Positions 45,672-55,336 of a stretch of 64,000 nucleotides of DNA are shown one piece after another. Numbering within the stretch: position 1 is the stretch's first letter; the number at the start of each line of letters is the position of its first letter. The notes under the pieces were generated by a model. The model was not told the DNA's origin, ran no database searches, and worked only from the letters and a program-made list of their open reading frames with translations. The DNA is from Ignavibacteria bacterium (lineage in GTDB: Bacteria; Bacteroidota; Ignavibacteria; Kapaibacteriales; UBA4661), in assembly GCA_014654705.1 (NCBI GenBank), contig JACVZY010000090.1:124001-188000 (forward strand), written 5' to 3'. Position numbers and translations under genes: made by a program.

Positions 45672-45745
45672 TGCGCCCTACGGGACTCGAACCTGTGACC
45701 TTTACCATGTCAAGGTAACGCTCTAACCAACTGAGCTAAGAGCGC
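45672..45745 (-). tRNA. tRNA-Val (anticodon GAC)
   Basis: The 74-base sequence folds as a cloverleaf: acceptor GCGCTCT with AGGGCGC (one U.G pair); D arm with GCTCAGTTGGTTAGAGC; anticodon stem TTACC/GGTAA around TTGACAT, giving anticodon GAC; T arm CAGGTTCGAGTCCTG. The discriminator is A and CCA is not encoded. It stands alone, with its own promoter (45782-45812) and terminator (45626-45657). Confidence 0.95.
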
Positions 45746-45781
45746 AAAAGATATAGTCGGCAGTATTATCAAATGCGGACA

Positions 45782-45812
45782 CAAATATAGAATTTTTCTC
45801 CTTTGAGACAAA
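45782..45812 (-). promoter_or_regulatory. Bacteroidota-type promoter of tRNA-Val
   Basis: On the minus strand TTTG (45812-45809) and TATATTTG (45789-45782) are 19 bases apart, an exact match to the Bacteroidota consensus TTTG-N19-TAnnTTTG. The tRNA begins 37 bases downstream of the -7 box. Confidence 0.75.
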
Positions 45813-45831
45813 ATTTTTTTCCGTAAATTCG
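45802..45831 (+). promoter_or_regulatory. Putative promoter of hppA, overlapping the tRNA-Val promoter
   Basis: On the plus strand TTTG (45802-45805) and TAAATTCG (45824-45831; one mismatch to TAnnTTTG) are 18 bases apart. The element overlaps the divergent tRNA-Val promoter and would give an hppA leader of about 90 bases. Confidence 0.5.
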
Positions 45832-45928
45832 GGGCTGTTTTGTTTTTTGTGCTTGCATCGCAAATTGCAAGTGCTTTGTGTGCAATCTCAGACGTACAAT
45901 TTTTACTTACCTCAATTCACATATTTTT

Positions 45929-48070
45929 ATGGAATACTTAGCTATCATTCTGGTTCTGGGGCTTTTGTCCCTCGTCGTGGCGTTTGTTTTTTATCGGCGC
46001 GTAACGTCCGTTTCTATCGAAACCGGCGCGGCTTCTGCAGCAGAAGTAGCGCGTTTGACCGAAATATCGGATGCAATCGCTGAGGGTGCAATGGCGTTCT
46101 TGAAGCGCGAGTACTCAATTCTCGCCATTTTTATGGCAATTTTTGCCGTGATTATTGCTTTTGCCATCAGCGACCCTCACGCAAGCGCACCTATGGGGCT
46201 GCTCTCTGCTGTAAGTTTCGTGATTGGTGCCGGTATTAGTGTTGCTGCCGGATATATCGGTATGAACATTGCTACCAAAGGTAACGTTCGTACTGCAGCG
46301 GCAGCGCGTATTTCCTTGCAAGAATCCTTCAAAATCGCGTTCAACTCCGGTGCCGTGATGGGCTTCGGTTTGACGGGACTTGCTGTTTTGGGTATTGCCA
46401 TTGTTTATATCGGTTTGCGCCAAATGTTCCCAACAGAGCAAATCCATATCATTATGGAAATTCTTTCCGGCTTTGCGCTTGGTGGTTCTTCCGTAGCGCT
46501 TTTTGGGCGCGTCGGTGGCGGTATTTACACCAAAGCAGCAGACGTAGGCGCTGATCTTGTCGGTAAAGTGGAAGCCGGTATTCCTGAAGACGACCCACGC
46601 AATCCGGCTGTTATCGCCGACAACGTAGGTGATAACGTAGGCGATATTGCTGGTATGGGTGCCGACCTTTTCGGCTCGGTAGCAGAAAGCACCTGCGCTG
46701 CAATGGTTATTGGCGCGACGGCATTTGCATATGTTCCCGATGAAAGCCTACGCGTGGCTGCACTTCTTTTCCCGCTTATCGTGAGCGGCGTCGGTATTGT
46801 CGCCAGCTTCCTTTCGCTCTTTTTGGTTAATCCGAAGTCGGAAGACAAAGTCGAATCTTCGCTCAAAAACGCGCTTATCGGTTCGACTGTCTTTATGCTT
46901 GCTGCCTTGTATTATCCGACCATGAAATTTATTCCCGCAGATTTCAAACTCTCTCCCGAAAGCCAGTTCATCTATCACAATACTGGCGTATTTATCGCAC
47001 TTGCCGCCGGACTCATTTCAGGTTTGCTGGTAGGATTGCTGACGGAGTATTTCACTTCTCATCGTTATAGCCCCGTGCGTGAAATTGCTGCCGCTTCGCA
47101 AACCGGCGCTGCCACAAACATCATCTACGGTCTTGCAAACGGCTATAATAGCTCGGTTATTCCGATGCTGCTCATTGCCATTACGGCTGCTGTCGGCTTT
47201 AACTACGCCGGAATGTACGGTATTGCTATGGCTGCTATCGGTATGCTTGGTACGATTGCTGTTGGCTTGACCATTGACGCTTACGGTCCCGTATCGGACA
47301 ATGCCGGCGGCATCGCAGAGATGGCAGAAATGGGCAAAGATATTCGCAAGCGCACCGACGCGCTGGATGCTGCGGGTAACACGACGGCTGCTATCGGCAA
47401 AGGTTTTGCTATCGGTTCGGCTGCGCTCACGAGCTTGGCACTTACCTCCGCCTTCCTTACTCGCGCAGCACAGGCAAAACCGGAATTGAATAATATCAAT
47501 CTCACCGACCCTGCTGTTCTTGCAGGTTTGATGGCTGGTGCAGCTCTTCCGTTCGCATTCTCTGCTATGACGATGAAATCCGTTGGCAAGGCTGCTTTTG
47601 ATATGATTGAAGAAGTGCGTCGTCAGTTCCGCGAAATACCGGGCTTGCTTCAGGGCAAAGCACGTCCTGATTACCGCACCTGTGTTGATATTTCCACCAA
47701 AGCATCTCTCCGCGAGATGATTGCCCCGGGCTTGCTGGTAATTTTGACCCCGCTTCTCGTCGGCTTATTCTTTGGTGTGAAGATGTTGGCTGGCGTGCTT
47801 ATCGGTTCGCTTATCTCCGGTGTGATGCTCGCGATTTCGATGGCAAACTCCGGTGGCGCATGGGATAATGCAAAAAAATATATCGAAACCGGTCAACTTG
47901 GTGGTAAAGGCTCCGACACACACAAAGCGGCTGTTGTGGGCGATACCGTCGGCGACCCGTTCAAAGACACATCGGGTCCGTCGTTGAACATTCTTATCAA
48001 ACTCATGGCTATTATCAGCCTTGTGTTTGTGCCGTTCTTCGTGAGCAAGGGCGGAATTTTCATGAAGTAA
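45929..48070 (+). CDS. hppA: Membrane-bound ion-translocating pyrophosphatase
   Basis: This integral membrane enzyme couples pyrophosphate hydrolysis to H+ or Na+ pumping. The 713-residue product has about 16 membrane segments and the catalytic signature [19 protein letters not shown], plus [19 protein letters not shown] near the end. The site [18 protein letters not shown] has alanine where K+-independent enzymes have lysine, so it should be of the K+-dependent class; whether it moves Na+ or H+ is not settled here. The ATG at 45929 (MEYLAIILV) starts the first membrane helix. A strong terminator follows. Confidence 0.94.
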   Translation: MEYLAIILVLGLLSLVVAFVFYRRVTSVSIETGAASAAEVARLTEISDAIAEGAMAFLKREYSILAIFMAIFAVIIAFAISDPHASAPMGLLSAVSFVIGAGISVAAGYIGMNIATKGNVRTAAAARISLQESFKIAFNSGAVMGFGLTGLAVLGIAIVYIGLRQMFPTEQIHIIMEILSGFALGGSSVALFGRVGGGIYTKAADVGADLVGKVEAGIPEDDPRNPAVIADNVGDNVGDIAGMGADLFGSVAESTCAAMVIGATAFAYVPDESLRVAALLFPLIVSGVGIVASFLSLFLVNPKSEDKVESSLKNALIGSTVFMLAALYYPTMKFIPADFKLSPESQFIYHNTGVFIALAAGLISGLLVGLLTEYFTSHRYSPVREIAAASQTGAATNIIYGLANGYNSSVIPMLLIAITAAVGFNYAGMYGIAMAAIGMLGTIAVGLTIDAYGPVSDNAGGIAEMAEMGKDIRKRTDALDAAGNTTAAIGKGFAIGSAALTSLALTSAFLTRAAQAKPELNNINLTDPAVLAGLMAGAALPFAFSAMTMKSVGKAAFDMIEEVRRQFREIPGLLQGKARPDYRTCVDISTKASLREMIAPGLLVILTPLLVGLFFGVKMLAGVLIGSLISGVMLAISMANSGGAWDNAKKYIETGQLGGKGSDTHKAAVVGDTVGDPFKDTSGPSLNILIKLMAIISLVFVPFFVSKGGIFMK

Positions 48071-48096
48071 TTTCTTCATGACGATTGACTATTCAT

Positions 48097-48133
48097 GTGC
48101 GAATGATACTTCGGTGTCATTCGCACTTTTTTT
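48097..48133 (+). terminator. Intrinsic terminator of hppA
   Basis: GTGCGAATGATAC (48097-48109) and GTGTCATTCGCAC (48114-48126) form a 13-bp stem with one G.U pair capped by a TTCG tetraloop, followed by seven T. This is a textbook rho-independent terminator. Confidence 0.92.
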
Positions 48134-48163
48134 GCCTTTTCTGTGGCGGCGCTCGAACTCAAT

Positions 48164-49324
48164 TTAGTATTTGACAACTTTCTGCACCCAACGCCCGCCC
48201 GCATCATCGAGCACTTCCAGCAGATACACGCCGTTAGCAAGCGTGCTCACATCCAGCGTCGTAGCAAACCGTCCCGAAGCGGCAGTATGATGCTCTTGCA
48301 GCACTGCTTCTCCCAAAATATTCCGCAATGTGAGTATGAGCGTACTAGCGTGGTCAAGTGTAGTCTCGAGCGTGAGGGAAGTGGTGACGGGGTTGGGGGC
48401 GAGGGTGGTGTTTTCCTTTTCAGATTGTATGCTTGTAACTTGTGTGCTTATGGTTTGGAAGGCTGTGCCACCAATAGAATGTGTTACTGACAAAGTATAA
48501 TATCTTCCCGCTTGAAGACTATCAGGTAATCTAACAACGATGCGATTTGGTTCTACGCTAACGGTACTCAAGATTACTTGCCCCAGTCTTACTATGAGAT
48601 CAAGCTGACACCAAACTTGAAAATTACCTGTGATAGTTAAGGTTTTTGTGCTCCCTAGGATAATGCTTGGAGGAACTATACTGTTAATACTAATGATTGG
48701 AGGCTCTATTGTCGGCACGTAAATAGTCTGTCGTGATTCTTGTCCATCTGGATTAGTAACCACAATCAATTGAGGTCCAGAATAAATATCAACTGAATTA
48801 GGTATAACTACTGTTATAGTTGTGCTGCTCAAAGAAACAATGGACGAAAGTACACCACCTATCCGCACAACAGCTCCAGCAGAAAAATTCGTTCCACTAA
48901 TTGTAAGACCCTGTTTTGAGGATGGGCAAATTATTGATAAGCGTGTCGATGTTATTTTGGGTGGTGGTGGATTCAAAATACCAATCCTTATACCAACTTT
49001 AGTCTCATCAGGATTCTCCACCAATAAGACCGCCACATCAGAGGCTGTCGTTAACTCCCTCGGAACAAGAGCAATAATTACTGAATCACCTTCCAAGCGC
49101 ACATTCGTCAGTTTGCGAGTATTAAAATAAACCGATGCACCACGTTGGAAACGTTTGCCGCTTATCGTCAGCACGGTAGAATCTGCGCCTGTGAGTAGGC
49201 TTTCGGGGGAAATACTTGTGATGTAGGGGCGCAAGACTGTCGCCGTGGTTGTGCCTTGAGCGTGTAGGCTTGGAAATGAAGCGCACAAGAGCAGCACAAG
49301 TAAGAGAAATCGTGTAGGTCGCAT
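48164..49324 (-). CDS. Secreted IPT/TIG-repeat protein with T9SS sorting domain (third paralogue)
   Basis: The 386-residue protein has a signal peptide (FLLLVLLLCASFPSLHAQ), IPT/TIG-like domains (ITSISPESLLTG, LSIICPSSKQGLTISG, INSIVPPSIILGSTK) and a T9SS type A ending (LAPNPVTTSLTLE, LRNILGEAVLQE, NGVYLLEVLDD). Its 5' 330 bases and 3' 250 bases closely match the genes at 16740-19346, 30 kb away, whereas the centre is AT-rich and different. The ligand is unknown. Confidence 0.87.
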   Translation of the reverse strand: MRPTRFLLLVLLLCASFPSLHAQGTTTATVLRPYITSISPESLLTGADSTVLTISGKRFQRGASVYFNTRKLTNVRLEGDSVIIALVPRELTTASDVAVLLVENPDETKVGIRIGILNPPPPKITSTRLSIICPSSKQGLTISGTNFSAGAVVRIGGVLSSIVSLSSTTITVVIPNSVDIYSGPQLIVVTNPDGQESRQTIYVPTIEPPIISINSIVPPSIILGSTKTLTITGNFQVWCQLDLIVRLGQVILSTVSVEPNRIVVRLPDSLQAGRYYTLSVTHSIGGTAFQTISTQVTSIQSEKENTTLAPNPVTTSLTLETTLDHASTLILTLRNILGEAVLQEHHTAASGRFATTLDVSTLANGVYLLEVLDDAGGRWVQKVVKY

Positions 49325-49586
49325 AGTCGCTTGTGATTGAGAGATTGCACATAATTGTTGTTACGCCTTGTCCGGCGCTTTATCTGAAGCACAATTTCGT
49401 ATTTTCCTCCGAAGATTCAAAAGAAAAGCTGGCAAATGGTACCATTTCAACGAAACTTCTGAGGATCGTTTTCGCCTCTTGCACAGTGAAAAATTGTGTT
49501 GCTCACATTTTCCTGTTGCATAAATTCTCAGAATTACGCATCATTGTACCGAATACTCTTATCGTTCATCCAGTTCTCCCAAAGTA
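49325..49586. other. Intergenic region between divergent surface-protein genes
   Basis: These 262 A+T-rich bases hold the promoters of two divergent exported-protein genes. I see no reading frame or RNA structure that I can support. Confidence 0.4.
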
Positions 49587-52500
49587 ATGTCTCCAAAGGT
49601 TACAGTGTGCTTTGTCTCTACCCTCTTGCCATCACGATTGTTCCGCAATCTCCTCTTGTGCTATCTTTTCTTGACCGTAGTTCCACTTCATGCACAGCAT
49701 TTTGTCAATGATGCACTGGGGCAATTCACCAATAGCACGGGCGCTATCATACGGTTTCGCGCTGAGTCGGGTGAGTTCCGTAACGGCAATCCCGCTCCCG
49801 CACACGTTCGCAATGACGGCATTATTGAATTTCTTGGTGCAAATAATCGTTTCACGGGCGGTGCAGCGCTTGGTGTCAATGAATCGCTTCGTGTAGGAGG
49901 TTTGGTGCGCTATGCAAGTTCTTCTGCAACAATGCAGCAGCAAGTTCAAGCGCGGTGGTATAGCAATCTTGCGCTGGATGGTATCGCCCCGAAGCGCATC
50001 GAAAGCGGTGTCTATGTTGGTGGCGAAAGTGCTTCGACAGGTGTGTTCACTGCAAGTGGTGGCGCACGGTTCTATAACGGCACGTTTTTCTACGACAACA
50101 CCGCCACACAACTCCTTTTGGGCGGTGAGGACTACCAAAATGTCGAAATTTTACGTGGGAGCGAACCCAAGCGCATACGTGCTGGAGCGAGTGTCCGCAC
50201 ACGCGGCGCGTTTCGGCAGAACTCAAGCAATGGTGGTGGATTGCAGGTGTTCGGTGTGCTCAGTATCGGCACAGATGGTCTTTTCCCATCAACGTTTTCG
50301 GGAACGGGACGCATAGAAATTGGAACAACAGCAGTTTCTGGTGTGAATAATACACTTCCGCCAAGTCTTAGTATCGGTTCAGGGCGTTTGACTATCGGTG
50401 TTCAAGAGTGCAATCTTTATGCGGGCTTACTTGCAACACGCTCGGAAAACGCTTCCATTCTCATTCAAACCGGAGCAACGGTGCGTCTATTCGTGCAGCC
50501 GAGCAGTACGAGCGGTTCCGTCAGTCTTGGTTTTGCAGGGAATGAACTGATTGTGAGCGGGAATCTGCGGAATGACCTCGTAAGTGGCACAAACGCAACA
50601 TTTCACACGCAAAGTACCGTGCGCTATAATTCAATGCAGTCTCAAGCATTGATGCAGACTAGTCATACCAGCCCCTACGGGCATCTTATTCTTGAAAACT
50701 CCAATAAAACAGTCTTTGCGCTGCCGTCGAATGTGCCGACATCGCAAGAATTGTCGTTACAAGGGCAGATTGGTATATTTCTCGCCGGGGCGTTGCGGGT
50801 CAATTCGTCGTTTGTGGACGTAGGCGCTTGGGAAATGGTGATGCTCACACCCAGCGCGGATGCCGTCTTTGTGCAGCACTCCGACGAGGTGCAAGGCGCA
50901 ATGCGGCGCGTGATGGCAAGTAGCATACGAAACTACACGTTCAATAACGCTCAAACCCTCTTCAGAGTTGATTCCAATAGTACTCCTCGTGATATGACGC
51001 TCACAGTTACACCGCGCCGCGAGCCTATCGTGGCGTATGAGGTTGTGCGTGATGTCCGCAGAAAGGTGCGCTGGCATTGGTCTGGAGATGCCGCATGGAC
51101 AGGCGCTTTACGGCTTGGTTATCGGCGCGAGGAGATTGCACCGCCCTTTCTTGCGGCGAATGAAAGCAGTTTGAGTATGTTTGCGCTCACGAGTAACAAT
51201 GCTACGGCTGCTCCTCGGCTGCTTGGTGCGGTGGGTGTGGAGCGAATGTTGGCATTAAGCAATGCGCTGGGATTTGTCGAATTTCGCGGGCTAACTTCGC
51301 AAGCGGGAACGCCATTTTCCGTTGTGTCCGGTGATACACTTCTTTTGCGCGGTGGGCGTGAGTTGGTGCGGAGTGTACGGGATGGTCGTTGGTCGAATCC
51401 TACCACCTGGAATATAGCACGAGAGCCGGATGCAGAAGATAGTGTTGAAATTAACCATACTGTTCACGTGGGCTTTCGCCGAAATGCGCTTGACGGTACA
51501 ACACTGCTTGGGCAAGTATGGGAACGGGGTGCGGCGAGAAACGAGGCGCTGGCACAAACGGTTTCTTTTGCTTCTGCGGTCAATAGCGATACTTCCCGTC
51601 CGGCGGCGCTTCTTGTTGGTTCGTTTGCTGCCAGTGATTCCACATTCCTTGACGAAGCGCCGCCCGCACAAGGCAAGTGGTCTATCACTTCTGCAATAGT
51701 GCGCTCCGCACCGAGTACAACTTTTAGCAATGCTCCCGTTCCTTCGCGTGAGCAATTGCGGCGTTTGCGGAGTGATAGCCCCGTAGGATGGCAAGGTTTG
51801 GTCGTGTTTTCACCTGCTTCGATGTCCGATTCGACCCACCTGCAAATTGGCAGCCTGCAAAACGCATCGCTGGTATCGAATGGCGGGCGTATTGAGGTGT
51901 CGCAAAGCCTCGTAAGTACAGGGCTTATTCGCAATAACGGAACGGTGAGTAGTCGAGCAGATGAAAACGTTATTCAGCAAGATTCTATTGCGGGGTGGGT
52001 TGTGTTTTCGGGTGATGGGGTTGGGCGTGTGCAGCGCATACCTTCACTACGCTATACCAATCTTGCTCTTGCAGGACGTTCTCAGAAATTGATTATGCCG
52101 CAGAATGATCGTCGCTTCATTGTTTATGATTCCCTCCAAACAAGCCGTGATGCTGTTGCAGACGTACCGCCGACGAGCAGCATAGAAGTTCGTGGTGGTG
52201 TATCGCACGATGGTAGTATTGGTAATGCAAGCCGTGATGCGCTCTTGCAGTTGAACGGTGTGCGCCGCCAGTTTATGCGAGGTGCGGGTAGCATTGATGC
52301 GCTTACTATGGAAAATGATGCCGGAGTGGTGACCCTTGACGGGAACATTACTCTTCGTGCCGCACTAAATCTACGGCGGGGCGAATTTCAAAATTCAGAC
52401 GTGGCAAATTGTATTCTTGCCGACAACGCTGTCATAACACGCTTTCCTGAAGGCTCACTTGCCGTGCAGCCCATCGCGCAAGGGAGTGTGAGCCTGCGTA

Positions 52501-53960
52501 CACGCGGAGAGAGCGCAATGACGGCAACGGGTGAACTTTTACCACGCATTGCGGTGCTGGATGTGCGCAATCGCGGCGGGTATCGCATGACAAGAAATGT
52601 ACGTGTGAACGACTCGCTTACGCTTGCCTCACGCCTCTGGACGGAAAGTGAAAGTGTTACGGGCGCATATACGCTTGACTTTGCGGGTGCGGATGAGCTA
52701 GCTAACCCGCAGTTCTTGGAAGATTCCGCCGAAATTATCGGCACAGTGCGTCGCGTGATTCCGACCGATACTCTTCCCCGTCTTTTCAATAATCGCTACA
52801 CGACGCTTCAAATACTCTCCCCCACAAGCCAATCTTTGCAAACCACCGTGCGTGTCCTGCCTGACCGCTTCCCTTCACCGACAAGCGATACGACAAAAGT
52901 GCGGCGTAGTGTAGAAATAATACTTACGAGTAGCAATGATTCCCCAGCAAATACCCTCGTGAGAATCGGCTACGCATGGCGCATACAGCCACAAGACGAA
53001 ACCAATGACCTTGACGCTCCGCGTGTTCTGTTGCAGCATTGGAACCCCGAACTCGGTGCATGGCAAACAAATGGTACACCCCGCCGACCTACGGTGCGGT
53101 CAGCGTGGAACACACTCGCCGATGAAGGCTTGTGGCAATATGGAGTAATGGATAGTGTGCGAATTATGCCTACGTCCTCACGTTTTTTTGCGCTTGGCGT
53201 TGATTCTACACGAACGCTCGTACCAACTGCATTTATTGTTATGCAGGCATTTCTGGAGGGGGCGTATCTTGGTGATGGGCGTATGAAAACACTTCTGCGC
53301 GAGGACGGTATTCTGCCGCGCAGCCTTGACGGCATGAGTCTGTCGGTTCTTGACGGAGTGCAGAACGCTCAATTTATTGGTGAAAAGGCTGTAATAAGGG
53401 CATTGCCTAGTGATATGGTGGATTGGTTGCTTTTGGAGTTGCGCTCCGTTTCGCGTGGTATGCCGTCTGATTCTCTTCGCTTTTTTCTACCGATATTATT
53501 GAAGCGTAACGGCACTATCTACAGCTCAAGCCTGCAACCCGCAGTGGCGCTGGAACTGCCGGAATCGCTGGAAAGCGGTGGGCGTTTTATTGCAACGCTT
53601 CATCATCGTAATCACCTGCCCGTGCAGTGGCGCGATACGCTGGAGGTAGCGCCACAGCGACGTTTCGCACTGGATTGGAGCGACACCTCGCGCGTGATAG
53701 GCGGCGGGCGGGCACTGCGGCAATTTGGAGGAAGCGATGCTGCAAAGCCTGTCTTTATGATGCTTGCCGGAGATGTTAGTGATGAACAGCATGAACGCTG
53801 GTCGATTACTCGTTTTGATTACGATGCTGTCATGTCGTCGGCATGGAGAAATAGTCTGCGCGAAGGGTATCTCCGGCACGACGTTGACGCGGATGGGCTT
53901 ATCACCACACGTGACCTGAATTTGATTTGGAACAATCGTAACAAAAGGAGAGAGCGATGA
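49587..53960 (+). CDS. Giant beta-helix-like surface protein with dockerin-like C terminus
   Basis: The 1457-residue protein starts with a signal peptide (LLLCYLFLTVVPLHAQ) and has long beta-strand repeats rich in N, S, T and G. A TW module (GRWSNPTTW, EDSVEINHTVHVG) is near residue 590. The C terminus has an EF-hand-type loop D1432-V-D-A-D-G-L-I-T-T-R-D1443, followed by NLIWNNRN, preceded by a degenerate first loop (GDVSDEQHERWSITRFDYD); this is the two-loop layout of type I dockerins. No T9SS domain is present. It overlaps the next, T9SS-bearing gene by four bases. Confidence 0.82.
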   Translation: MSPKVTVCFVSTLLPSRLFRNLLLCYLFLTVVPLHAQHFVNDALGQFTNSTGAIIRFRAESGEFRNGNPAPAHVRNDGIIEFLGANNRFTGGAALGVNESLRVGGLVRYASSSATMQQQVQARWYSNLALDGIAPKRIESGVYVGGESASTGVFTASGGARFYNGTFFYDNTATQLLLGGEDYQNVEILRGSEPKRIRAGASVRTRGAFRQNSSNGGGLQVFGVLSIGTDGLFPSTFSGTGRIEIGTTAVSGVNNTLPPSLSIGSGRLTIGVQECNLYAGLLATRSENASILIQTGATVRLFVQPSSTSGSVSLGFAGNELIVSGNLRNDLVSGTNATFHTQSTVRYNSMQSQALMQTSHTSPYGHLILENSNKTVFALPSNVPTSQELSLQGQIGIFLAGALRVNSSFVDVGAWEMVMLTPSADAVFVQHSDEVQGAMRRVMASSIRNYTFNNAQTLFRVDSNSTPRDMTLTVTPRREPIVAYEVVRDVRRKVRWHWSGDAAWTGALRLGYRREEIAPPFLAANESSLSMFALTSNNATAAPRLLGAVGVERMLALSNALGFVEFRGLTSQAGTPFSVVSGDTLLLRGGRELVRSVRDGRWSNPTTWNIAREPDAEDSVEINHTVHVGFRRNALDGTTLLGQVWERGAARNEALAQTVSFASAVNSDTSRPAALLVGSFAASDSTFLDEAPPAQGKWSITSAIVRSAPSTTFSNAPVPSREQLRRLRSDSPVGWQGLVVFSPASMSDSTHLQIGSLQNASLVSNGGRIEVSQSLVSTGLIRNNGTVSSRADENVIQQDSIAGWVVFSGDGVGRVQRIPSLRYTNLALAGRSQKLIMPQNDRRFIVYDSLQTSRDAVADVPPTSSIEVRGGVSHDGSIGNASRDALLQLNGVRRQFMRGAGSIDALTMENDAGVVTLDGNITLRAALNLRRGEFQNSDVANCILADNAVITRFPEGSLAVQPIAQGSVSLRTRGESAMTATGELLPRIAVLDVRNRGGYRMTRNVRVNDSLTLASRLWTESESVTGAYTLDFAGADELANPQFLEDSAEIIGTVRRVIPTDTLPRLFNNRYTTLQILSPTSQSLQTTVRVLPDRFPSPTSDTTKVRRSVEIILTSSNDSPANTLVRIGYAWRIQPQDETNDLDAPRVLLQHWNPELGAWQTNGTPRRPTVRSAWNTLADEGLWQYGVMDSVRIMPTSSRFFALGVDSTRTLVPTAFIVMQAFLEGAYLGDGRMKTLLREDGILPRSLDGMSLSVLDGVQNAQFIGEKAVIRALPSDMVDWLLLELRSVSRGMPSDSLRFFLPILLKRNGTIYSSSLQPAVALELPESLESGGRFIATLHHRNHLPVQWRDTLEVAPQRRFALDWSDTSRVIGGGRALRQFGGSDAAKPVFMMLAGDVSDEQHERWSITRFDYDAVMSSAWRNSLREGYLRHDVDADGLITTRDLNLIWNNRNKRRER

Positions 53961-55255
53961 TGAACGTTACAAGGTTTTTCGCTGCTGTTATTGCAGTATG
54001 GGTTATTGCTGAAAATACTCTTATTGCCCAAGGAAATGAGCCATCGGCAGAGGTAGAAGTGCGCAACGTTGTTGTACTACCGCCGCGTCATGTTGAGTTT
54101 GACCTTGTGCTAACCAATCGTTTTTCTTCGGTGCAAACAGCATGGCGCACGTGGGCAAACGGCACGTTTTTTCTGACAACAACCAACCTCAGTCTTGCGG
54201 GAGCTACGCTGAATGTGGATTCCTCAGGCTTGCCGCCTGAACGCTCCCTCTTAGGCTCAAGGCGTTTGGGCTACGAGATGCTGACGCTTGTGCAAGCACC
54301 GCGTCAGAGAATAGGGGTCGTCATCATGGGTGCAGATAGTGTCGAAAATACAGTCTTGGTTTTGCCCGATTCATCGCGCATATTGGGGCGATTTCGTTTG
54401 TCGCTTGCTGATACAATACATGAGCCGGAGCGGGTGCGGCTTGCGTGGGTGCAACCCACAAGCCGCTTTCAAGCCAATGCTTTCAAAACTGCACACGAGC
54501 AAACAGTGGAAGGCAAACGCTATAACTCGAATGACAACATAGAAATGCCAACGCGCTATCGTGTGGATGTGCCAACGGTAGAGCTTGCCCCAACGCTAAG
54601 AGCAACACGCTTGCAAGCCGAGTACGCAGGCGATAAGAGTGTTCGTATTCGCTGGACGACCACCGAAGAGCGTGTAGGGCGGCGTACCAATGCCGGTTTT
54701 CTCCTGCTGAGGCAGCTTGTGGGTGCTGCTGCAAGTAGTACGGTGGCAAATAATTTCGATACGGTTGCATCCTTCTCGCGCACTTTCGGCTTGCGCCTGC
54801 GCGGAGCAAGTGGTGGTGCGGAATATGAATTTCTTGATTCGGTGCCTACGCGGGGCGATGTTTATGCGTACCGCTTGGGATTTCTGGACGCTACGATACG
54901 TCCGGCGCAAGAATTTCGTGCGGTCTTTAGCAGCGATACGGCACAGGCTGCCATCCCGAATGCTGTGCTTGCGAGCGCGGTTGCCAGCCCTAATCCTTTC
55001 GGCGAAAATACTCTTGTAAGCTATACGTTACTTGACCGCGCTCGTGTGACGGCATGGCTTTATGATGCTACGGGGCGAATTGTGCGCGAAATTTTTGCCA
55101 ATGTAGAGCGCCCGCGCGGTGAATACTCCTTTACGCTGGATGGTTCTTCGCTGCCGAACCAAGCCGCTTATTTCCTGCTACTGTCTGCGCTGCCCGTGAA
55201 CGATGCAGCAGTGGAGCGCTCGCAGACGACGCTGAAAATCCAGCTTTCGCGGTGA
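53957..55255 (+). CDS. T9SS-anchored partner protein with cohesin-like N-terminal region
   Basis: The 432-residue protein has a signal peptide (cut near LIAQ), then about residues 30-190 a beta-rich region (VEFDLVLTNRFSSVQTAWRT, WANGTFFLTTTNLSL, RFRLSLADT) with the layout of cohesin/CBM-like sandwiches, then an FN3-like domain (VRIRWTTTEERVGRRTNAGF) and a T9SS type A tail (ASPNPFGENTLVSYTLL, YDATGRIVREIF). It is translationally coupled to the giant dockerin-like protein (ATGATG at 53957). A surface receptor for that protein is plausible but inferred. Confidence 0.8.
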   Translation: MMNVTRFFAAVIAVWVIAENTLIAQGNEPSAEVEVRNVVVLPPRHVEFDLVLTNRFSSVQTAWRTWANGTFFLTTTNLSLAGATLNVDSSGLPPERSLLGSRRLGYEMLTLVQAPRQRIGVVIMGADSVENTVLVLPDSSRILGRFRLSLADTIHEPERVRLAWVQPTSRFQANAFKTAHEQTVEGKRYNSNDNIEMPTRYRVDVPTVELAPTLRATRLQAEYAGDKSVRIRWTTTEERVGRRTNAGFLLLRQLVGAAASSTVANNFDTVASFSRTFGLRLRGASGGAEYEFLDSVPTRGDVYAYRLGFLDATIRPAQEFRAVFSSDTAQAAIPNAVLASAVASPNPFGENTLVSYTLLDRARVTAWLYDATGRIVREIFANVERPRGEYSFTLDGSSLPNQAAYFLLLSALPVNDAAVERSQTTLKIQLSR

Positions 55256-55336
55256 TGGGGGATCTTTTGATAAAGCCTAACGTTAGCTAGCTGATAAGGG
55301 TAAGAAAGCGAGATGTTCCGAGTGCTTAAATAAGCT

